Part shown: one piece after another, positions 22,011 to 27,117 of the stretch
Numbering within the stretch: the stretch's first letter is position 1
How the letters are laid out: each line of letters opens with the position of its first letter
From: a virus
Strand: one strand, 5' to 3'
Length of the DNA: 34,815 nt
IMG/VR virus record: IMGVR_UViG_3300030098_001332
Span: 1 to 34,815 of that record
Notes under the pieces: generated by a model
Told to the model about the DNA's origin: nothing
Databases searched by the model: none
Seen by the model: the letters and a program-made list of their open reading frames with translations, nothing else
Program-made: the position numbers and the translations under genes

Positions 22011-22089
22011 TTGCACCTCACTTTCAATAATGTGGGAAGTTTTGCGTCCTACGTACTTCCCAAACGTAGTCCTAACGCACATCGAGGTG

Positions 22090-22120
22090 TTGACGCTAGA
22101 AACTCAAAAAACCTTATATT
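22090..22120 (+). promoter_or_regulatory. Plus-strand promoter of small RNA copy 2
   Basis: TTGACG (22090-22095) and TTATAT (22114-22119; spacer 18) or TATATT one base later lie 4-5 bases before the GGG that starts the conserved element. Confidence 0.5.
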
Positions 22121-22124
22121 TACA

Positions 22125-22189
22125 GGGTATAAACATACACGGATATGTCAATAGACCCCGCTGACGGCTCTTATATGAAGCCGTTTTTT
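22125..22189 (+). ncRNA. Candidate phage small RNA, copy 2
   Basis: It begins GGGTATAAACATACACGGA, with ACATA-cacgga-TATGT able to form an inner stem, GGGT...ACCC an outer one, then CTGACGGCTC and the terminator CGGCT-N9-AGCCG followed by six T. Layout and sequence match the element at 14492-14553. On the opposite strand this DNA is the leader upstream of the SF2 helicase gene, which also has a GGGAAGT/ACTTCCC hairpin at about 22035-22062. Confidence 0.55.
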
Positions 22190-22620
22190 GCCAGAACAGC
22201 CTTAACATAACCTAACTTAACGGAACTTATCGCACACCAACATAACATATCGCATCTCACCCCAACTGCCGTAACGCACCCAACTCGAACTAACAAGACC
22301 ACAACTGCCGAAACGCAACTGAACTGAACGCAACTCTCCTCGCCATATCCACAACTGCCTCAACTGATACTAACTGAACCAAGCAAACCCAACCCCAACT
22401 GAACTGCCTTAACAAAACACACCCCACCTCAAATCACCAGAACTCACCACAGCCAACCGTAGCTGGTGCTACCTAAAATTAACGCAACTGCCAAAACTCA
22501 ACAGACCCCAACGTAAAATACCTCGCCCAAACATAACGAAACCCATCTGAACTGCCTTAACATAACCCAACGCTACATATGCCTAACTGACCTGACCCCA
22601 CCTCGACACAGGACAAAAGT
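22190..22620. repeat. Strand-asymmetric non-coding region with AACTGCC repeats
   Basis: For 430 bases the plus strand is mainly A and C, poor in G and T (minus strand G/T-rich). There is no believable gene. AACTGCC recurs at least six times (near 22265, 22305, 22352, 22402, 22490 and 22554), often followed by YTAAC or AAC, with many CAACTGAACTG and CCCCAAC variants between. It lies between the recombination genes and the helicase, a usual place for a phage origin or recombination-initiation site. Confidence 0.5.
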
Positions 22621-23154
22621 TTAACTAGCTTCGCTAGAAACACTTTCTGATTCTAATGAGTCAGCAACCTCTGACAATCTATCAATGTCAATATTTTTTA
22701 GAGTACAAATACCTTCATGTCTTTTTATCCAAGCATTTAATTCTCTTGATGCTTGACGACATAATTCTTTAACAGTATCAGGATTGTCCAAATCAAACTT
22801 TTGATAACCACCACCTTGAGCTCGATTGTCAATGGGTGAAATAAATGTTGGAAACCGAACAACTTTTGTATCTTCTACCGTAATAGAATCAGTTACATCT
22901 ACTGTTTCTGTTGGTAAATCCCTGTATTGAACTGTAATTTTACAACCTGTAGCAAATTGTCTAGCTATCTGAATACGATATTTTAAAGCCATCTTTTCAT
23001 CATCTCCAAAACCGAACAATTTATAAACAGGATGCTCTGGTTGACTTTGAATCCAATCGACAAACTCAGCAGGAACATAACTGTTCCTGCCTGTCTGGTT
23101 AAGGTAGTCGTTAATTATCTTTTCACGATCCTTCTTACCAAATCTTCTTGCCAT
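22621..23154 (-). CDS. Conserved phage protein of the recombination block (177 aa)
   Basis: The product begins MARRFGKKDREKIINDYLNQ and continues TGRNSYVPAEFVDWIQSQPE, then KYRIQIARQF and an acidic Ser-rich tail. I recall similar proteins in alphaproteobacterial phages, without a known function. The ATG at 23154 follows the previous stop by one base; a TTG three codons earlier is less likely. The N-terminal helix-turn-like part could bind DNA. It is the last gene before the asymmetric region at 22190-22620. Confidence 0.55.
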   Translation of the reverse strand: MARRFGKKDREKIINDYLNQTGRNSYVPAEFVDWIQSQPEHPVYKLFGFGDDEKMALKYRIQIARQFATGCKITVQYRDLPTETVDVTDSITVEDTKVVRFPTFISPIDNRAQGGGYQKFDLDNPDTVKELCRQASRELNAWIKRHEGICTLKNIDIDRLSEVADSLESESVSSEAS

Positions 23155-23155
23155 A

Positions 23156-23944
23156 CTATGCAACTTCTTTCAAAAGAGAAGCTCTTTTAAGTCTCTCTTC
23201 TTGCATTGCTTCGTATAATTGATGACTTGTATTGTCATGTGACTCAATCTCTGGACTTTCCAAAGCAAGTTTCTGACAAGTAGCACCCTCTTCTTTGGTC
23301 AACTCATCCCAAAGTTTTTGGTCTGAAGAAGTATTTCGAGTATCCAAGATTTTATAACCACCCATAGGGCCGCCTTTCTCAATTCTCCAATCACCAAGTC
23401 CACATAAAGTTCCTGCATTAGTTAATAGAGAAGTAATATTCAATTGACTAAATGTAGGATTAATATATCGAATAGTGACTTCAGAACACCATCTAGGTAA
23501 CTTCGCACGAGTACGAATATCTGGGGTTCTGTTTATATCAGAAGAACGAACAACAGACATATTCATATATGGTTTACCCCAAATATTAATATGCTCACCC
23601 ACAACGTAGATACCACGATTAATACCTGCTTTAGTTACACCCTCAGTTTCAAGAGCAGAAGTTGCCATACCTCTCTTGATACCTGTAGATGGAAAACTAA
23701 GATAAGCACCATCTTGACCGTTGACGTAACAACTATCCACAAATTCTTCTTCGGGATTATGTTTGATGTCTTTCTTTTGAGCTGCCGTTTTTTTAGCAGC
23801 TCCCATAAACAATGTGCTCATGGCTTTAAGTGACATCGAATTGTAAATCAGCGGCCCCGTGCCTACAATCTTTAATGTAATTTCAGATTGTTTTAATTGT
23901 TCAACAGTTAACCCTGTTGATTTAGTTGCTATTTTATTTGGCAT
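23156..23944 (-). CDS. Unknown protein with a glycine-rich loop, in the recombination block
   Basis: The product is 262 residues. After a beta-strand start (EITLKIVGTGPLIYNSMSLK) come a basic Ala-rich segment, a conserved-looking LSFPSTGIKRGMATSALETE near 94-113, and near the end CGLGDWRIEKGGPMGGYKI, a glycine-rich loop with Trp-Arg. This topology loosely recalls RAMP-like or nucleic-acid-binding folds, but I cannot assign a family. The shared leader GAAAGCGAGGTG precedes the start. It sits between SSB-like and unknown genes, so a role with recombination DNA or RNA is inferred. Confidence 0.5.
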   Translation of the reverse strand: MPNKIATKSTGLTVEQLKQSEITLKIVGTGPLIYNSMSLKAMSTLFMGAAKKTAAQKKDIKHNPEEEFVDSCYVNGQDGAYLSFPSTGIKRGMATSALETEGVTKAGINRGIYVVGEHINIWGKPYMNMSVVRSSDINRTPDIRTRAKLPRWCSEVTIRYINPTFSQLNITSLLTNAGTLCGLGDWRIEKGGPMGGYKILDTRNTSSDQKLWDELTKEEGATCQKLALESPEIESHDNTSHQLYEAMQEERLKRASLLKEVA

Positions 23945-23972
23945 ATAACACCTCGCTTTCTTTTAGTTAAAG

Positions 23973-24575
23973 TTATTTCGCCCAACTTGGAACATTGTTG
24001 TCAGATTGATTGACGGTAGGTTGTGTTGCAGTGTTGGACGGTGCCGCATTAGGATTAGCACTTCCTGCAAGATAACCTGCTTGATTAGGAGTAAGAGGAG
24101 CGACCATTCGATTGCGATCTGCATATCCGTTAGTACCTTCCTCAATACCAATCTTAATACATAGCTCCATACCATTTAACTGCTCAATACTGTTAAGCTG
24201 TCTAGCTTGTTGAGCTTGTGATGAGCTATCACTAGGATCAATACCCCTTGCACTTTCGATGATTGCCCTCATTGTCCTCAAGCCAATCTCTTTAGCAATC
24301 GGAACATTACGTTCACTCATCTTGTCTCCATCAACAAAAAGTCTGTGCCAAACTTTTCGTCCGTTATGACCACCACCTACGATAGTGAATTCTAGTGGTA
24401 GCCACTTAGCTCTTTTACCCGTTGAACTAGACTTAAAAAAGTTGCCTTGTCCAAACTCTGGTATTTGTGTATCGCCACCTTGTAGAGTTAACACGACACG
24501 AGCTATTGTATTATTAGGAATTAATTCAAACTCTCCCGAACTTGAATCTGGTTGTACATCGTTAAAATTAAGCAT
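23973..24575 (-). CDS. SSB-like protein partner of the Sak4-type ATPase
   Basis: This 200-residue protein has a beta-rich front half: FELIPNNTIARVVLTLQGGD near 16-35, then KRAKWLPLEFTIVGGGHNGR and KVWHRLFVDGDKM. This resembles DUF669/SSB-like phage proteins that coat single-stranded DNA. A Ser/Gln-rich helix and a disordered Asn/Pro/Thr tail end in VPSWAK, where SSB tails usually recruit partners. It overlaps the Sak4-type gene by 8 bases, the usual pairing for such annealing modules. The leader GAAAGTGAGGTG lies 9 bases upstream. Confidence 0.6.
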   Translation of the reverse strand: MLNFNDVQPDSSSGEFELIPNNTIARVVLTLQGGDTQIPEFGQGNFFKSSSTGKRAKWLPLEFTIVGGGHNGRKVWHRLFVDGDKMSERNVPIAKEIGLRTMRAIIESARGIDPSDSSSQAQQARQLNSIEQLNGMELCIKIGIEEGTNGYADRNRMVAPLTPNQAGYLAGSANPNAAPSNTATQPTVNQSDNNVPSWAK

Positions 24576-25431
24576 TAGGTTTCACCTCACTTTCTTTGTT
24601 AGCTAAATCAAAATTTAATGGACGTTCACTTATTGGTTTGTTGCCAGACATCTTCTGCAATAATTTACCAAGATGAGGCTCTTCGATTAAATCTAATCTG
24701 CCCGATCTATCTTTTGCAGGGTAATTCCACTCATTTAATGTGTGACAAACAAAAGCCCTATATGGTGGATTATTTTCATCACCAGGCATCACTGCCATAG
24801 TAATAACTTCATCAACAATACCAGGTAGTTCACGTCCTGTTTTAGAACCTTCAATCTGAAGGTCATGGACAGCACGACCAAAGTCATCTGTCCTACTATC
24901 AAGGATACCAACAAACACAACATTCTTTTCACGTATATGTTGTAGATGAGTTAGCCATCCCATCATCTCTCTGCCTTGCATACCATAGGCAGCTCTAGTA
25001 TCTAATCGACCATTTGAAGTCTTACAATCTGGTTGATTTTGACACCATTGAAAACACAACCGACCTGCGACAGTTATACTGTCAATAAATATCGTATCGT
25101 ATTTATCTAATAATTGTTTTGGATTACCATATGTTTGACATACAGCATCATAATGTGCCTCTGAGTATATCTGCTCCTCATTAATTGCAGGGTTAGCCCC
25201 ACCAAGAAAACAAGCAAAATCACGACACTCAGCCCATGTTCTAGGACGTATAACATCTAGCGGCCATCCCTCTATAGCTGCATCACCCGCCTCTAAGTCC
25301 ATGAACAAAGTCCTGTCAGAGTCGAGAGTTCGGACAAGAGTGGTCTTGCCTACACCACTCATGCCCGCAATAACTATTTTGTGACCACGTTTTTCTTTTA
25401 AACGATCTTCTGCTGATATAATATTTAACAT
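24568..25431 (-). CDS. Sak4-like RecA-fold ATPase (recombination)
   Basis: This 287-residue P-loop protein has Walker A GMSGVGKTT at 23-31 and Walker B DTIFIDSIT at 111-119. Between them comes LFMDLEAGDAAIEGW, typical of the AAA_24/Sak4 group. A NVVFVGILDSRTDDFGR strand follows, then a C-terminal Asp/Glu-rich end. Sak4 proteins help single-strand annealing in phage recombination together with an SSB. GGAG lies 9 bases before the start, and the gene begins at the last base of the gene before it. Confidence 0.8.
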   Translation of the reverse strand: MLNIISAEDRLKEKRGHKIVIAGMSGVGKTTLVRTLDSDRTLFMDLEAGDAAIEGWPLDVIRPRTWAECRDFACFLGGANPAINEEQIYSEAHYDAVCQTYGNPKQLLDKYDTIFIDSITVAGRLCFQWCQNQPDCKTSNGRLDTRAAYGMQGREMMGWLTHLQHIREKNVVFVGILDSRTDDFGRAVHDLQIEGSKTGRELPGIVDEVITMAVMPGDENNPPYRAFVCHTLNEWNYPAKDRSGRLDLIEEPHLGKLLQKMSGNKPISERPLNFDLANKESEVKPNA

Positions 25432-25853
25432 TATTCTTGCTCCTCAAAAGTTACCTTTACACCTTGCAGAGATACTGTACGAAACTCTTGAAGTTTCTCT
25501 TGCATAGTAGGTAGTGCATTAGCAAACTTTGCCTCTGGAACACTGATTGAAAATTTAGCTAAATGATTAGCTTCTTCGGGAGTAAGACCGTTTAAAAACT
25601 TTGTAAGGCTTTCTTGATCCCACTCAACCTTTTTACGTAACTCAATCTTAACTTTTTGATTGCCATCAAAGATATTTGCAGTACCAAAGTCTTTACCCTC
25701 CTCATTAAGCTTTTCCTTAGCTTTCTCAAGGTAACGATCTTCTAAGAATTTATTGAAGTCATGCACATCTTTTTGAGCTTGTTTAAGCTTCTCTGCAAGA
25801 GTAGCTTGTGTCAAAGCTAAATTGAAATTATCTACATACTGTACTTTTGTCAT
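25431..25853 (-). CDS. Hypothetical protein (140 aa), first gene of the recombination operon
   Basis: The product is charged and mostly helical (TLAEKLKQAQKDVHDFNKFL, then YLEKAKEKLNEEGKDFG), with a mixed C-terminus ending GVKVTFEEQE. It may form a coiled coil near 15-60. No family is recognised. It is headed by the promoter-operator at 25889-25918 and the leader GAAAGCGAGGTG, and overlaps the Sak4-type start by one base. Confidence 0.55.
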   Translation of the reverse strand: MTKVQYVDNFNLALTQATLAEKLKQAQKDVHDFNKFLEDRYLEKAKEKLNEEGKDFGTANIFDGNQKVKIELRKKVEWDQESLTKFLNGLTPEEANHLAKFSISVPEAKFANALPTMQEKLQEFRTVSLQGVKVTFEEQE

Positions 25854-25888
25854 AGAGCACCTCGCTTTCTTTTTTTGGTTAGGAATCT

Positions 25889-25918
25889 CTAATATGGGAA
25901 TTTCCCATAATAAGTCAA
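25889..25918 (-). promoter_or_regulatory. Promoter with TATGGGAA/TTCCCATA operator
   Basis: On the minus strand TTGACT (25918-25913) and TATTAG (25894-25889) are 18 bases apart. Between them lies a 17-base dyad with perfect 8-bp arms, TATGGGAA and TTCCCATA, around one central base (25893-25909). It controls the recombination and replication operon, and its TGGGA half sites recur at 26250-26266 near the RHH gene. Confidence 0.65.
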
Positions 25919-26289
25919 GAGCTTTTTTTAGAAATTTTTATTTTTATGTTAAAGACAGCTTCCATTAATTTTTTTTTTAATTTAAAATCAGAGGTTTGCA
26001 CCCCTTTTGCATCTTCAACAATTTTTTCTTTTTTCCCATCTTCATGTATTAATGTGTAAACAAAATCAGCAATATATTTACATATCTTTTGTTCATTTAC
26101 TATAATATCATACTTAACTTGTCTTCTCAAATCTTCTACAACCCCTGCCATTTGCATAGAAGCAAGTTGACCATAACGCTCTGCTTCCCATTTGGAATCA
26201 AATTTAAATCCCATAAAGTCAGTTTTTTTAGCGTTATACTTATTATACTTCCCATATCGTGTGGGATAGTGTATATTTTTTTTAAACAT
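25915..26289 (-). CDS. DUF1064-type nuclease-like protein
   Basis: This 124-residue protein matches the DUF1064 pattern: KYNAKKTDFMGFKFDSKWEA near 18-37 with Glu at the end of SKWE, AERYGQLASMQMAGVVEDL, then YIADFVYTLIHEDGKKEKIV and EDAKGVQTSDFKLKKKLM. The order E, D (in ADF), E-x-K (in VEDAKG) and K fits a PD-(D/E)XK nuclease fold, suspected to act as a Holliday-junction or branched-DNA nuclease. It diverges from the RHH gene across a 21-base gap, so both starts share a control region. Its stop lies at the promoter of the next operon. Confidence 0.75.
   Translation of the reverse strand: MFKKNIHYPTRYGKYNKYNAKKTDFMGFKFDSKWEAERYGQLASMQMAGVVEDLRRQVKYDIIVNEQKICKYIADFVYTLIHEDGKKEKIVEDAKGVQTSDFKLKKKLMEAVFNIKIKISKKSS
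26250..26266. promoter_or_regulatory. TCCCA-N7-TGGGA inverted repeat near the divergent starts
   Basis: TCCCATATCGTGTGGGA has perfect 5-bp arms. It lies within the first codons of the DUF1064 gene and about 45 bases before the RHH ATG on the plus side. Its half sites match those of the operator at 25893-25909, in opposite arrangement, so one regulator may bind both. Confidence 0.45.
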
Positions 26290-26310
26290 ATCTTAGAAAG
26301 GTTACATCAT

Positions 26311-26499
26311 ATGGCATCAAATGAAAAGTGGAAAAGTGTAAGTGTAGATATTAGAACTTATAAACAACTTGTGAAAATAGCTGAAGAAGAAGATAGAAAA
26401 GTCGGACAACAAATAGCTAATTTAGTTAAAAAAGAGTTTGGAGCTAGATATGGTAATCAAATAAAAGATATGGGTATTGGCTCTGCTAAACAAATATGA
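26311..26499 (+). CDS. Ribbon-helix-helix repressor (Arc/CopG-like, 62 aa)
   Basis: The product fits an RHH domain: the strand WKSVSVDIRTYKQLVKIAEE, then the helix ending in DRKVGQQIANLVKKEF, followed by a short basic, glycine-rich tail. These dimers bind short inverted repeats with the beta ribbon. AGAAAGG lies 10 bases upstream of the ATG; an in-frame extension to 26089 lies across the DUF1064 gene and is not credible. It is one of only two plus-strand genes and faces the replication operon, so it is a candidate switch between early and late genes. It may bind the TGGGA/TCCCA sites nearby. Confidence 0.75.
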   Translation: MASNEKWKSVSVDIRTYKQLVKIAEEEDRKVGQQIANLVKKEFGARYGNQIKDMGIGSAKQI

Positions 26500-26681
26500 T
26501 GGAAAAAAAAGTATATATATATGCAACACAGGAAGCAGAAAACACTCCTATATTAATTAATATTTTAGAACGTGACAAACAAGAGAAACATAAATTTCAA
26601 CAATATGAAATAACATCACATCAAGCTATGAGATTAGTTGCAGAAATATTTTTAATGTTAAAAAGTAAAATTAAAGATTAA
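26496..26681 (+). CDS. Small partner of the RHH gene (61 aa or 60 aa)
   Basis: The frame overlaps the RHH stop in an ATGATG context, so translation is coupled; the start is either ATG. The product reads KKVYIYATQEAENTPILINI, then a charged middle and YEITSHQAMRLVAEIFLMLK. No family is recognised. It converges with and overlaps the lysozyme gene by 11 bases on the opposite strand. A co-repressor, antitoxin or toxin role cannot be told apart. Confidence 0.55.
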   Translation: MMEKKVYIYATQEAENTPILINILERDKQEKHKFQQYEITSHQAMRLVAEIFLMLKSKIKD

Positions 26682-27117
26682 CTTCTTCCATACGTTTACA
26701 TAAACGCTCTGCTCTGTTTGGAACCTGCTTGTGCCACCTTGAGTCACGCATCTGATTTGCACTTTCCTGCCAGTTGCCATCCATAACAGCTTGTATATGT
26801 TTGCGAAACTTACTGTATCTTGGTCTACCTAAATTAAACATCATGTTTGCTATGATTTGTTTTACTTCTTCTGGTAGTTTATCCCAATCATCATAAATCT
26901 TTTTACAGTCTTGTATAACAGTTTGTATATCCTGTTCAAAAAGTTCTGTTACTCTTTCTTCAGATATTTTTGTGCCTAAAGGTAAATCATATTCTGGATC
27001 ATCTTCTCTGCACAAATGACCTATGCCGCAGGTCTTTAGCGAAAGGTGATCGAGGTATGTTTCATATTTGACCCCCTCATCAATGATAAGTTGTTCTTTT
27101 AATTTTTCTAAATCCAC
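26671..27117 (-). CDS. Phage lysozyme, T4-type (GH24 endolysin)
   Basis: This 148-residue enzyme cleaves the glycan strands of peptidoglycan. The catalytic triad spacing equals that of T4 lysozyme (Glu11, Asp20, Thr26): here Glu14 in IIDEG, Asp23 in YLDHL and Thr29 in LKTCGIGHL. ANMMFNLGRPRYSKF near 91-105 and the C-terminal WHKQVPNRAERLCKRM are also family marks. The start is GTG with GGGAG about 8 bases upstream. It is the last gene of the virion module. No signal peptide or holin is evident next to it. Confidence 0.9.
   Translation of the reverse strand: MDLEKLKEQLIIDEGVKYETYLDHLSLKTCGIGHLCREDDPEYDLPLGTKISEERVTELFEQDIQTVIQDCKKIYDDWDKLPEEVKQIIANMMFNLGRPRYSKFRKHIQAVMDGNWQESANQMRDSRWHKQVPNRAERLCKRMEEVNL

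Noticed and set aside
22011-22082. Upstream extension of the SF2 helicase to 582 residues
   Set aside because: It would include the leader with GAAAGTGAGGTG as coding sequence; MLLRPYQE at 22010 is a normal start for this family.
23963-24175. Alternative minus-strand frame within the SSB-like gene
   Set aside because: It is wholly inside a well-supported gene in another frame and has no ribosome site.
26089-26310. Upstream extension of the RHH gene to 136 residues
   Set aside because: It is antisense to the DUF1064 gene and unlike the RHH family length; the ATG at 26311 has its own ribosome site.
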